Assembly: GCF_024138165.1 (NCBI RefSeq)
Contig: NZ_CP100000.1
Coordinates: 1,612,001-1,676,000, forward strand
From: Halorussus vallis
GTDB lineage: Archaea > Halobacteriota > Halobacteria > Halobacteriales > Haladaptataceae
Reading direction: 5' to 3'
Length of the DNA stretch: 64,000 bases
Part shown: positions 27,331 through 38,119 of the stretch, piece by piece
How positions within the stretch are numbered: position 1 is the first letter of the stretch
Layout of the letters: every line of letters begins with the position of its first letter
Notes under the pieces: model-generated
What the model was told of the DNA's origin: nothing
Databases searched by the model: none
What the model saw: the letters and a program-made list of their open reading frames with translations, nothing else
Made by a program: the position numbers and the translations under genes

Positions 27331-28904
27331 ACTTCCGCGAGAACTGGCGCGTCCTCCTGCTCGTGTTCTTCCTGCTCGCCAGCAGTTTCGCGCTGCTCGC
27401 GCCCGGCGTCGGCGGGAACAGCAACCAGGACGGTGCTGTCGTCGAGCAGGGCAGCGACGGCCCGACCAACCTCCAGTACGGCCTCGAACTGTCCGGCGGC
27501 ACCCGCATCCGCGCACCGGTCAACGGCCTGACCGCCGAGGGCGTCGACATCCCGCAGGGGACCCAGCCCGGAACCGTCGAACGGCGGGTCGCCGGGAACC
27601 TCTCGGGCGTGACCGTCTCCGACGTGACCGCCCGCTTCCCGGACCAGCGGGGCGAGTCGCCGACCGTCGAGGTGTTCGGCAGTAACGTCACGAAGTCGGA
27701 GTTCCGGTCGGCGCTCGACCGGGCGGGCTACAGTTACGAGACGGTCCGGCAGGGCGTCACCTCCCAGACCCGGGACACCATCGTCCGAATCCTGAGCGAC
27801 AAGATCTCGAACGCCGGACTCTCCGGCGGCCGGGTCCAGCAGGTGACGACCGCCAACGGCGAGAACTTCGTCGTCATCGAGATGCCCAACGCCAACCGGA
27901 GTCAGGTCGAGGACCTCGTGACCCGGCGCGGGAAGGTCCAGGTCGTGGCTCACTACCCCGCGAATCGAAGCGGGAACACGACCGAGTATCGGAACACGCC
28001 GCTGCTCACCGCGGAGGACTTCGCGAGCATCGGTACGGCGGAGACGAGCCGCAGCGGACGGCCCTACGTCCCCGTGGTGCTCAACAACCAGGCCGCCCAG
28101 AACTTCTCGAACGCGATGAACCAGTTCGGGTTCACGGGCCAGGGCGTTTCGTCGTGTTACTACCCTGAGCGCAAGAACGACTCCGGATACTGCCTCTACA
28201 CGGTCGTCGACGGTGAGGTCGTCTACGGCGCCGGGATGGGACCGAACCTCGCCCAGACGATTCGGTCCGGGGAGTTCACCCAGACGGGGAACTTCCGGAT
28301 GCTGACGACGAACATGTCCGAGGCGCGCGAACTCCAGATTCACCTGAACGCCGGCGCGCTCCCCGCCTCGCTCGACATGCAGGCGGGCACGTCGTACTAC
28401 CTCGCGCCCAGCCTCGCCGAGGAGTTCAAGCTGTTCTCGTTCATCACCGGCCTCGCGGCGGTGCTGGCGGTCAGCGGCGTGGTGTTCCTCCGGTACGGTG
28501 ACCCGAAGGTCGCGGCGCCGATGCTCGTCACCGCGCTCTCGGAGGTCGTCATCCTCCTCGGGTTCGCGGCCGCGATCGGCTTACCGCTGGACCTGAGCCA
28601 CATCGCCGGCTTCATCGCGGTCATCGGGACCGGGGTGGACGACCTCATCATCATCGCCGACGAGGTGATGAGCGAGGGCGACGTGAACTCCAGTCGCGTC
28701 TTCCAGAGCCGCTTCCGCAAGGCGTTCTGGGTCATCGGCGCGGCCGCCGCGACGACCATCATCGCGATGAGTCCGCTCGCGGTTCTCAGCCTCGGCGACC
28801 TCCAGGGCTTCGCCATCGTCACCATCCTCGGCGTGCTCATCGGCGTGCTGGTGACCCGGCCGGCCTACGGCGACATCCTGCGGAGCCTGCTGACCGACCG
28901 GTAG
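27327..28904 (+). CDS. secD: Protein translocase subunit SecD
   Basis: 525 residues. A membrane helix (VLLLVFFLLASSFALLAPG) leads to a large extracytoplasmic part with LQYGLELSGGTRIRAPV and the conserved NAGALPASLDMQ before the second helix, and a C-terminal helix bundle with GTGVDDLIIIADEVMSEG. It starts within the last four bases of secF, so translation is coupled. Together with SecF it promotes export of unfolded proteins. Confidence 0.95.
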   Translation: MNFRENWRVLLLVFFLLASSFALLAPGVGGNSNQDGAVVEQGSDGPTNLQYGLELSGGTRIRAPVNGLTAEGVDIPQGTQPGTVERRVAGNLSGVTVSDVTARFPDQRGESPTVEVFGSNVTKSEFRSALDRAGYSYETVRQGVTSQTRDTIVRILSDKISNAGLSGGRVQQVTTANGENFVVIEMPNANRSQVEDLVTRRGKVQVVAHYPANRSGNTTEYRNTPLLTAEDFASIGTAETSRSGRPYVPVVLNNQAAQNFSNAMNQFGFTGQGVSSCYYPERKNDSGYCLYTVVDGEVVYGAGMGPNLAQTIRSGEFTQTGNFRMLTTNMSEARELQIHLNAGALPASLDMQAGTSYYLAPSLAEEFKLFSFITGLAAVLAVSGVVFLRYGDPKVAAPMLVTALSEVVILLGFAAAIGLPLDLSHIAGFIAVIGTGVDDLIIIADEVMSEGDVNSSRVFQSRFRKAFWVIGAAAATTIIAMSPLAVLSLGDLQGFAIVTILGVLIGVLVTRPAYGDILRSLLTDR

Positions 28905-29031
28905 AAGTCGAGCGAGTAGGTTTTCTGCTCGCGTGCAGGCCGATTTCTCTCGACGACTGCAGGGCCGCGGAGACGACTAACCCCGCGCACTTCCCGAGGT
29001 TATGTAAGAACCCGACAAAAAGTGGGTGAGT

Positions 29032-29652
29032 TTATGCGCAGTATCCCCAGCAAGCGGGGTCGACACCGCAGGAGCAGTTCACGCAGCAATCGTTGCAGGC
29101 ACAGATCGTGTTCGGCTCACAGCTGTCAACCGGACAGCAGCTCGCGTCGCAACACGGGTCGCTACACGACCACATCGTCGTAACGTCGTCGAGGACTTCG
29201 GCTTTGGTTTCCTCGGGCGAGTTGACGAGCGCGTAACGCTCGCCAGTCTCTGGCCGGATACCGATCGTCAACATGCCTTCCGGCGTCTTTCGCCCGATGA
29301 CTATCTCCGGGGTTACGGTATCGTCGATCTTCTTCGCCACGACCTGTTCAGACTCCGTCTTCCCCTCCGGGTCGAGCGGGGATAAGGTGTCAACGCCGAG
29401 GTTGTCAACGTCTGCACTCTCCAGCAACCCTCGCTGTTGGAGTTCCTGCAGCATGTCGTCGTGCTCCGCGAGGACTCGGCGGACAGCGTCCGGATTGTCG
29501 TAGTCGGCGATGACGCGGTCGGCGTGAGCGCCTTCTAGCTCGGTCACCTCCGGTTGTCCTTTCGCAGCGGCGTTCACACCGACGCCGCCGAGAGTGGCGG
29601 CACCGGCCCCGAGACCCTTCAGGACGTTGCGTCGATTTATGTCGTTTCTCAT
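29032..29652 (-). CDS. Tat precursor with 14-cysteine C-terminal tail (A)
   Basis: 206 residues. Leader NRRNVLKGLGAGAATLGG is a Tat signal. Residues 35-160 form a cysteine-free domain (IADYDNPDAVRRVLAEHDDM, RGLLESADVDNLGV, LTIGIRPETGERYALVNS). The final 44 residues hold 14 Cys (163, 167, 168, 172, 173, 178, 184, 186, 189, 190, 193, 195, 201, 205), three of them CC doublets besides others. The domain layout recalls halocin C8 precursors, where a Tat leader and immunity domain precede a Cys-rich peptide. The paralogue at 30299 has the same plan and the same number of Cys. It is flanked by AT-rich DNA. The bacteriocin role is an inference. Confidence 0.8.
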   Translation of the reverse strand: MRNDINRRNVLKGLGAGAATLGGVGVNAAAKGQPEVTELEGAHADRVIADYDNPDAVRRVLAEHDDMLQELQQRGLLESADVDNLGVDTLSPLDPEGKTESEQVVAKKIDDTVTPEIVIGRKTPEGMLTIGIRPETGERYALVNSPEETKAEVLDDVTTMWSCSDPCCDASCCPVDSCEPNTICACNDCCVNCSCGVDPACWGYCA

Positions 29653-29822
29653 GGGACTGCGAGAACACCTAAGTTCGGTAAACACTTATTATTTTCTGTA
29701 TTTTTAGAGTTATAATATCCTGCGCTGGAGTTCCCGAATGAGTCACGGGAAGAGAATGTTCCTTGCGGAGGCATCCCGCGTTAACCCTCGCATTCTTATA
29801 GGATTGAGAACTATTCGCGGGT
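29653..29822. promoter_or_regulatory. AT-rich divergent promoter region of the Cys-rich island
   Basis: 170 bases between the leftward Cys-tail gene A and the rightward small membrane protein gene. The stretch TTATTATTTTCTGTATTTTTAG near 29687-29708 is far more AT-rich than the genome around it and can hold TATA boxes for either direction. TTCTTATAGG near 29793-29802 is about 25 nt before the ATG at 29823. Confidence 0.4.
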
Positions 29823-30101
29823 ATGTCCTCCGACGCGTCCGACGAGGAACTCGAACGAACCGTCCGACGGGCAATCCGCGCCGAACTGACCGTCCTCGGC
29901 GAGCGACTGTTCTGGACGTTCGTCGCGATTCTCGGCATCTTCGCCGGCCTAGGGCTGGCCGCCGGCGGTATCAACGCCGCCGACTGGAACTACGTCACGG
30001 CGGGGTTCGTCGTCTTCGGCGTGGCGCTGGTCGGCCTCGGAATCCGGACGCTGTTGCTGAAGTGGGGACCGCGGTCGCTCGGGCCGACCGCCGAGTGGTG
30101 A
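29823..30101 (+). CDS. Small two-helix membrane protein inside the Cys-rich island
   Basis: 92 residues. A charged N-terminus (DEELERTVRRAIRAE) is followed by two membrane helices (RLFWTFVAILGIFAGLGLAAGG and YVTAGFVVFGVALVGLGIRTLLL). GC-rich and acidic at the start, so typical of the host. Located between the two Cys-tail precursors. It could be unrelated, or an immunity or transport partner; nothing in the sequence decides. Confidence 0.65.
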   Translation: MSSDASDEELERTVRRAIRAELTVLGERLFWTFVAILGIFAGLGLAAGGINAADWNYVTAGFVVFGVALVGLGIRTLLLKWGPRSLGPTAEW

Positions 30102-30298
30102 TTAACGCGGCCATCATCGCGACGAGTCGGTCGAGATTCTCCTGCTCGACGACCTTCGGGGCTCACCGTCGTCACCATCTACGAGTGCTCGTTCGTTCTG
30201 ACTCGACCCTATCCCGCTCCATCAGTATCCGGCACGCTGCGTTTATTTCTAATTTCTAGACAAAATATTTAACTCCTATATGTTGTATATATGTCTTG
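30102..30298. promoter_or_regulatory. AT-rich promoter region of Cys-tail gene B
   Basis: The last 60 bases are AT-rich with AAAATATTTAACTCC at about 30263-30277 as a likely TATA box, about 30 nt before the ATG at 30299. An upstream TTG at 30296 is in frame and one codon earlier. Confidence 0.45.
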
Positions 30299-31066
30299 AT
30301 GTCTGGTGATAACGACCCAAGCCGATCCGAAGTGCTCAACAGTATCGTGAGTCGAAATCCCGACAGGCGGAGATTTCTGAAGACGTCGGGAGGGTTCGCC
30401 TCTGCGGCGGCAGTGGTTCCGGGACTATCGCGAGCGGCCGAAATGGCCGGACTGGAAGTAAAGCCCACCGTCGAACAACTGCGAGGGTTAGTAGCAGAAT
30501 ACAGTTCAGCGGATAGCGCTGAGGAAGCTTTCCGAGAGCACGGAACGGACATCCTCACCGTGCTGGCTAATCGTGGCCTAATCGAAAGTCAGGAGGTGTC
30601 AAGTTTAGGAATCGGCGAGGTGCTGACGGGAGCCGACGCTACCGAGATCGAAGAAGGAGTTATGGCTTTCTCGTATGTCCGCGGTAGTGAAGCAGTCGTC
30701 CAACTCCAGGTGGTGAAGCAACTCCCGAATTCGAAGCTCCGCATCGCTGTCGAACCCGAAAGCGACCGAAGCTTTGCGGTAGTAGAGTCGCAGACCGCCG
30801 ATGGTGAGGCGAAGTTCATATCGGCGGACGGTTCGGACGTGGGAACCGAAGATTTCTGCCAAACGAGCTGGAAGGGTGACTGTTACCACAAACCGAGCCA
30901 AGACTGTGCATGTACGGAAAATAGCCCGTGTGGGTGTTTCCAAGTGAAAGTCGAGTGCTGTCAGAGTGGTCGATGCACGATTCTCGACTGGCGATACGGG
31001 AACTGCGTGACTACTCCGAGCGGTTGTTGCAGTTCCACTCCGCAGTGTCCGGACATCTGTCAGTAG
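30299..31066 (+). CDS. Tat precursor with 14-cysteine C-terminal tail (B)
   Basis: 255 residues. Leader NPDRRRFLKTSGGFASAAAV is a Tat signal. The cysteine-free domain aligns with precursor A: AEYSSADSAEEAFREHGTDI and RGLIESQEVSSLGI against IADYDNPDAVRRVLAEHDDM and RGLLESADVDNLGV, then LRIAVEPESDRSFAVVES against LTIGIRPETGERYALVNS. The last 70 residues carry 14 Cys (187, 195, 203, 205, 211, 213, 220, 221, 226, 236, 243, 244, 250, 254), spaced differently from A. The plan fits a pre-pro-peptide of the halocin C8 type, but mature halocin C8 has 10 Cys. Codons are less GC-rich than in the neighbours, suggesting recent gain. Confidence 0.8.
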   Translation: MSGDNDPSRSEVLNSIVSRNPDRRRFLKTSGGFASAAAVVPGLSRAAEMAGLEVKPTVEQLRGLVAEYSSADSAEEAFREHGTDILTVLANRGLIESQEVSSLGIGEVLTGADATEIEEGVMAFSYVRGSEAVVQLQVVKQLPNSKLRIAVEPESDRSFAVVESQTADGEAKFISADGSDVGTEDFCQTSWKGDCYHKPSQDCACTENSPCGCFQVKVECCQSGRCTILDWRYGNCVTTPSGCCSSTPQCPDICQ

Positions 31067-31078
31067 ACGAACGGACAT

Positions 31079-31099
31079 CCCCCTCGTAACGGGGGGTTT
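31079..31099 (+). terminator. Hairpin plus T-run after Cys-tail gene B
   Basis: CCCCC (31079-31083) pairs with GGGGG (31092-31096) and is followed by TTT. It sits 12 nt after the stop, in the 45-base gap before the convergent rnhB end. Confidence 0.45.
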
Positions 31100-31111
31100 C
31101 GACCGGTCCGG

Positions 31112-31798
31112 TTAGAATTGGTCAAGCCCCGACTGTTCGTGGGCCGCCAGCACGTCATCACAGGTCGACCAGCTACGGCGCGCGCAGTCGGGCAGGTCAC
31201 CGTTGGCCTCGACGTAGTCGGCCAGGAACGCCCGCGTCTTGGGGTCACTGGGGTAGCCCGACCCGAGGTCGCCGTACTCGGCGTGCGCGTCGGCGAGCGC
31301 CGCGACGTGGGCGTCGCGTTCGACCTTCGCCACGATGCTGGCGGCCCCGACCACGGCGTGAGTCTCGTCGGCACCGTGTTCCGCGGTCACCTCGACGTCG
31401 GCCGCGACGCGGTCGGCGACCCGGCGGGCGAACCGTTCCTCGCTGGTGTCGCCGGCGTCGACGACGCCCGCGAGTGCGGCGGAGTCGGGCGACGCGTCGC
31501 CCGACTCCGCCCCGCCGTCGGTCAGGACCTTCGAGAGCGCGTCGGCGTGGGCCTCGACCGTGAGCGTGTTCATGTCGGTTTCCGGGCTATCGATTCGCGC
31601 GACCGGAATCTCTGCGACGCCGACCGCGACGCGGTCGGCGTCGCGGAGCGCGGCCGCCAGTTCCTCGCGGCGCGCGGGCGCGAGGTTCTTCGAGTCGTCG
31701 ATGTCCGACGGAAGCGTCTCCGGGTCCTCGACCGCGACGCACGCCGCGAACATCGACCCCAGGACCGGTCCCTTGCCGGCTTCGTCTACCCCGAACAC
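31112..31798 (-). CDS. rnhB: Ribonuclease HII
   Basis: 228 residues from a GTG start, giving MFGVDEAGKGPVLGSMFAA. It removes RNA from RNA-DNA hybrids. Catalytic D5-E6 are in the DEAGKGP motif, DDSKNLAP follows and further conserved acids lie in ETDMNTLTVEAHADAL and GADETHAVVGAASIVAKVERD. The frame stays open far upstream, but that part is out of family; GTG at 31798 is the only start that leaves the normal short N-terminus. Convergent with Cys-tail gene B. Confidence 0.92.
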   Translation of the reverse strand: MFGVDEAGKGPVLGSMFAACVAVEDPETLPSDIDDSKNLAPARREELAAALRDADRVAVGVAEIPVARIDSPETDMNTLTVEAHADALSKVLTDGGAESGDASPDSAALAGVVDAGDTSEERFARRVADRVAADVEVTAEHGADETHAVVGAASIVAKVERDAHVAALADAHAEYGDLGSGYPSDPKTRAFLADYVEANGDLPDCARRSWSTCDDVLAAHEQSGLDQF

Positions 31799-31930
31799 GG
31801 ACGCACGGACGGACTCGCGGTAGTTGTAGATTACTGAACGGGGTCGGCGATTCGTTCGGGAAATCGACGGAGAGCGGCGGGGACGAATCGGCCCGAAGCG
31901 CTTTCCGAACGACGCCACTAACTTGGTGCG

Positions 31931-32260
31931 ATGGAGAACGAACCAGACGACACCGGCCGACTCCGTTCGCTGGAGATGGACAAACTCCACGAACTGTTCG
32001 ACCCCGACGACTTCCCGGTGACGACCGACGAGGTCATCGAGGAGTTCGGCGACGTGGAGGTCGAGTACCCGGGCGGGGGCTCCGAGCGACTCCGCGGGAT
32101 ACTCGACACGTCGGGCCACGAGGAGTACGGGACGACCGACGACCTCCAGCTCGCGGTGCTCAACGGCGTCGAGCGCGACGCAGTGGGCCGGCCCCGCTAC
32201 AGCGACCGCGACCCGCCGGTGGTCGGCGAGGACCGCAACCCCGAGCAGGAGTCGTTCTGA
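31931..32260 (+). CDS. Small acidic haloarchaeal protein (DUF5789-like)
   Basis: 109 residues, acidic, starting MENEPDDTGRLRSLEM. A helix-rich N-terminal half (MDKLHELFDPDDFPVTTDE) and a loop with EYPGGGSERLRGILDTSGHE precede a C-terminal tail PVVGEDRNPEQESF. The GG-SERL-GIL pattern recurs in this haloarchaeal family. Function unknown. Followed by the ferritin-like gene after 13 nt, likely an operon. Confidence 0.7.
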   Translation: MENEPDDTGRLRSLEMDKLHELFDPDDFPVTTDEVIEEFGDVEVEYPGGGSERLRGILDTSGHEEYGTTDDLQLAVLNGVERDAVGRPRYSDRDPPVVGEDRNPEQESF

Positions 32261-32273
32261 GCGGGGACCGGGA

Positions 32274-32846
32274 ATGGTCAACGTAGAAACGCTGTACGAT
32301 CTGTTCGTGTACGAACTCGAGGGGATTCGGAGCGCCGAGTCGCACCTCGCGGAGCTGTTGGCGACGCTGGCGACCGACGCCGAGGTCGACTCGCTCGACG
32401 ACACCCCGGACTCGGAGTTCCGGGACGCCGCCCGAGAACTGTTCGCGGACCACCGCGAGCGAACCGACGAGCGCGTCGACCGACTCGGCCGGGCGTTCGA
32501 CGCGATAGACCACGTCGCCACGACGACCGACCGCGAGCGCGACGACCTCGTGGTCGACGCGCTCGCGCAGGAGAAAGAGCGGTTCAACAACGTCGTGCTC
32601 GACGACGCCCTGCGCAATCCGTACTACCTCGACGCGGCCATCAAGGCCGAGCAACTGGTGAGCCAGTGCTACGACAGCGCGTTCGCCGTCGCCGAACCGC
32701 TCGACGTGAACGACGAGGTCGTCGACGAACTCGAAGCGAACCGCGACGACATCGAGTCTACGCTCCGAGAATCGCGGGACCTCGACGAGAGCGACGACGC
32801 CCGGTCGCTGCTCGCGCACCTGGCCGACGAGACGCCGATGGACTGA
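32274..32846 (+). CDS. DUF892-like (YciE/YciF-type) ferritin-like protein
   Basis: 190 residues with a helix-bundle pattern: LYDLFVYELEGIRSAESHLAEL, then HRERTDERVDRLGRAFDAI, and a third helix YLDAAIKAEQLVSQCYDSAF. Such ferritin-like proteins are linked to stress in bacteria. Glu and His residues in the helices could bind metal but I cannot confirm a full di-iron set. It follows the DUF5789-like gene by 13 nt. Confidence 0.65.
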   Translation: MVNVETLYDLFVYELEGIRSAESHLAELLATLATDAEVDSLDDTPDSEFRDAARELFADHRERTDERVDRLGRAFDAIDHVATTTDRERDDLVVDALAQEKERFNNVVLDDALRNPYYLDAAIKAEQLVSQCYDSAFAVAEPLDVNDEVVDELEANRDDIESTLRESRDLDESDDARSLLAHLADETPMD

Positions 32847-32955
32847 CCGGCGGCGCTGACTCGCTCTCCGACGAACCGCCGCACGGTCGGAGACGAACGT
32901 TTCGGCCGCACGAACGGGCGGGAGCCTGATACCGCTCGGCCGCGTACCGTCGGCC

Positions 32956-33612
32956 GTGCAACGAGTCGACTGCGTCGTCGACGACCGCGAACCCTCGGAC
33001 GTTGTCCGGGCCTTCCGCGAGCATCCCGACGTGGCCAGCGTCGAAGTCAGGCGGCTTCCGGCGGCCGACATCGCGGTCGACGGAATCGGCATCGAGCGCA
33101 AGACCGTCGCCGACTACGTGAGTTCCGCGCTCGGGCCGACCGGGACCGTCCTCCGCGACCAGGTCGAGAAGATGACGGAGGCCTACGACCACACCTACGT
33201 ACTGCTGGAGGGCGACCTCCGGGACGTCGGCGAGCACTGGCCCGACCTGAACCCGGCGGCGGTCCACGGGTCGATGGCCTCCTTCGCCGCTCGGTACGAC
33301 ACTCCGGTGATTCCCTGCTCGGACCGCGAACGACTGGTCGACGTGGCGGTCCGGTTGATCCGTAAGCACGCCGAGGAACCCTCCGCACGACCGCTCCCTG
33401 TCGGCGCGGTGACCGGCCGGACCGAACCCACCGCAAAGCGGATGTACGGCTGTATCGAGGGCGTCGGAACCCGAACCGCGGACGCGCTCTACGAGGCGTT
33501 TCCCACCGTCGAGTCGCTCGTCGCGGCCGACCGCGACGACCTGCTCGCGGTCGAAGGAGTGGGCGAGAAGCGCGCCGACGCGATTCTGGCGGCGCTTCGC
33601 GAGTGCGAGTGA
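32956..33612 (+). CDS. XPF/ERCC4-type nuclease with helix-hairpin-helix domain
   Basis: 218 residues from a GTG start. The ERCC4 nuclease core has DDRE (9-12) and ERKTVADY (47-54), the ERKxxxD signature, and LLEGDL. The C-terminal third is a helix-hairpin-helix pair (YGCIEGVGTRTADALYEAF, then LLAVEGVGEKRADAILAAL). It corresponds to the short archaeal XPF that lacks the helicase; it cuts branched DNA in repair. PCNA-binding motif not seen at the end. Confidence 0.92.
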   Translation: MQRVDCVVDDREPSDVVRAFREHPDVASVEVRRLPAADIAVDGIGIERKTVADYVSSALGPTGTVLRDQVEKMTEAYDHTYVLLEGDLRDVGEHWPDLNPAAVHGSMASFAARYDTPVIPCSDRERLVDVAVRLIRKHAEEPSARPLPVGAVTGRTEPTAKRMYGCIEGVGTRTADALYEAFPTVESLVAADRDDLLAVEGVGEKRADAILAALRECE

Positions 33613-33634
33613 CTCGAATCCGACTCGACGACCG

Positions 33635-34393
33635 TCACTCGTTCCACGGGTCGTACTCCTCGCGCTCGTGGAACTCGTCGGCCGACCCCCAGATCACCTC
33701 GTAGCCGACGAGCGCGGTCGCCGCGAGGTAAAACGCCGCGACCGCGGCGACGACGGCGGAGCCGGGAATCCCGAGTATCCTGGCGGTCTGCCACCACGCC
33801 TGCTTCGGTTCGAACACCGTGATTCGCGTGAGCCACGCGGCCAACAGCACGAGCAACAGCGGGTAGTAGATGCGCCTGAGCCGCCTGGCGAGCGCGGTCA
33901 GCATCGAGGTCTTGAGCGCGGGATTCCGGAGGTCGGCCGAGAGGCGGGTGCGCCAGTCGGCGTGAACCCGCTCCTGGTCCGGGTCGAACATCTCCGCGAA
34001 CAGGTCCTCCTCCAGCATGCGGACGCGCTCGCGCCACACGTCGTACGCCCGGTAGCGCCGCGCCTCGATGACGAGGAACACCATCATCGCGCCCATGGCG
34101 ACCAGCAGGAGGTAGTGGGGGTTACCCGGACTGGAGAACACCCACGTCAGAATCGCGGCGATGATGGTCACCGCCCAGTAGGAGGTCTGGTCGAGTCGCC
34201 CCCGCCACGCGGTCACGCGGTCCATCTGCCCCCGGTAGAAGTGACCTAGCAGGCCGAGCATGTCCGAGGGGTCGCTCGCGACCGTCTCGCCGATGGCCTC
34301 GCTCAGTCGGTCGCCGGGGTCGTCGTCCGGTAGCTCGTCGCGCTCGCCCTCCTCGCCGCGGTCGTCGCTCTCCGCGTCCCCTGAGTCCCCCAT
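33635..34393 (-). CDS. DUF2270-like membrane protein
   Basis: 252 residues. An acidic N-terminal 45 residues precede HFYRGQMDRVTAWRGRLDQT, two helices (WAVTIIAAILTWVFSS and YLLLVAMGAMMVFLVIEARRYRAY), a soluble middle, and two more helices (LLLVLLAAWLTRITVF and AVVAAVAAFYLAATALVGY). The family is found in haloarchaea and bacteria with unknown role. Convergent with the XPF gene; the gap is 22 nt. Confidence 0.8.
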   Translation of the reverse strand: MGDSGDAESDDRGEEGERDELPDDDPGDRLSEAIGETVASDPSDMLGLLGHFYRGQMDRVTAWRGRLDQTSYWAVTIIAAILTWVFSSPGNPHYLLLVAMGAMMVFLVIEARRYRAYDVWRERVRMLEEDLFAEMFDPDQERVHADWRTRLSADLRNPALKTSMLTALARRLRRIYYPLLLVLLAAWLTRITVFEPKQAWWQTARILGIPGSAVVAAVAAFYLAATALVGYEVIWGSADEFHEREEYDPWNE

Positions 34394-34542
34394 GTCCGGG
34401 GTTACGGGCGACTCTCACCTACGGTTTGTGGCGCGAGGGTTCGGGGACCGCCGCGTTCCGATAGTTCGTCGTTCGGTTTCGTCATCCGCTCCGTGTTCCG
34501 GAACTCGGTCGGCGGTACCGCTCGACACGTCGTGCGCGTTCG

Positions 34543-34734
34543 TCAGTCACGGCTATCGAGATACAGTTCGTGCTGGCGATACACGAACCAGACGAACGCT
34601 GGGATGGGGAGTACCCATCCCCCATCGATGACCGTGAAGTGCGGGGAGACGTACGCCGCAAGCGGCCAGAAGACGAAGAACAGCGCCCACCAGATCAGCG
34701 CCCACCCCCACGCTCGACTTTTCAGTTGCCACAA
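34543..34734 (-). CDS. Small aromatic-rich membrane protein
   Basis: 63 residues with two hydrophobic segments ([20 protein letters not shown] and [19 protein letters not shown]), unusually rich in Trp and Phe. Family not recognised. It lies just left of the transposon scar, in the opposite orientation. The 150 bases on its far side show nothing. Confidence 0.5.
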   Translation of the reverse strand: MWQLKSRAWGWALIWWALFFVFWPLAAYVSPHFTVIDGGWVLPIPAFVWFVYRQHELYLDSRD

Positions 34735-34794
34735 TCCAACGAGGAACGCGACGCTAACGCTGGCGAAGAGAAGCGGAAGTATAACCAGCGGTAC

Positions 34795-34898
34795 GACGAC
34801 CGCGTGAAGTGGACTCGTTCCTACTACGTTGGAACAGCGAGTAGTGCCTCGAAGGGCGCTGTCGAACGCTACATCGCTGAACAGGAAGGTGGCGGCGA

Positions 34899-34902
<4 letters not shown>
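34795..34902 (+). pseudogene. tnpA: Remnant of IS200-like TnpA transposase
   Basis: The frame ends in [19 protein letters not shown] and [14 protein letters not shown], which matches the C-terminus of IS200/IS605 TnpA (W/S-R-S-Y-Y-V and the last helix RYIEEQ). Nothing upstream in the frame resembles the HUH catalytic part or its Tyr, so mobility would need a helper. It shares ATGA with the tnpB start. Confidence 0.7.
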
Positions 34903-37564
<2,662 letters not shown>

Positions 37565-38119
37565 GTCCGAGACGTGGTGACGGGGCGGTTTACGGGTTTC
37601 TCATTCGACCGCCCCTCTCGGCTGGCTTTCGGACTTTTCTACTACTTCGGGAGGGAGGACGAGAATTACGCGGACCGCTACTCGTCAGCACTGCAGACCG
37701 CTGTTGGACAATCCCGCAGACTGCTACTTACACGATGCAAATGAGGGACCGCAACCGCAACCACGACCTCCCCAGCCGACTCGCTCACTTCGTTCGCTCG
37801 TCCCTCGCGCGTGCAGTCGGACCACGAGGGTCCGACTGCACGCGCGACAGTGGCGTGGAGTGTTCGCGCGAAACCCCACTTTTTGCGTGGCGCGCGCTGG
37901 CGGTGCGGGTACTCATTTGTGGAGTGTAAGTGCGGTCGCGGTTGCGGTGGCGGTCGCAATCGCAGTTGCAGTCGTAGTTGTTCGGTTTCAGTTGTAGTCG
38001 AAGTAATCTAGTTTCGGTCGCGGTCGCAACTACGGACGCCGTCGCACTCCGCTCTCGACCGCTAACTACCTCGCGTAGCGCCCACACCGATTTTGTACGC
38101 AGAGGTCGACTACCCGACC
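37565..38119. repeat. Repeat-rich gap (copy C of dispersed repeat)
   Basis: About 550 bases without a gene. CCTCCCCAGCCGACTCGCTCAC begins at 37767 and matches copies A and B. It is followed by a 19-bp perfect inverted repeat (37805-37823 with 37829-37847, 5-nt loop). Between 37925 and 38040 are short tandem GTCGCAATCG/GTTGCAG-like units. The hairpin of copies A and B is replaced here by another sequence. Confidence 0.55.

Noticed and set aside
34570-34794. Extending the TnpA remnant upstream
   Set aside because: Residues before DDRVKW are polar and unrelated to TnpA, and they overlap a membrane protein gene on the other strand.
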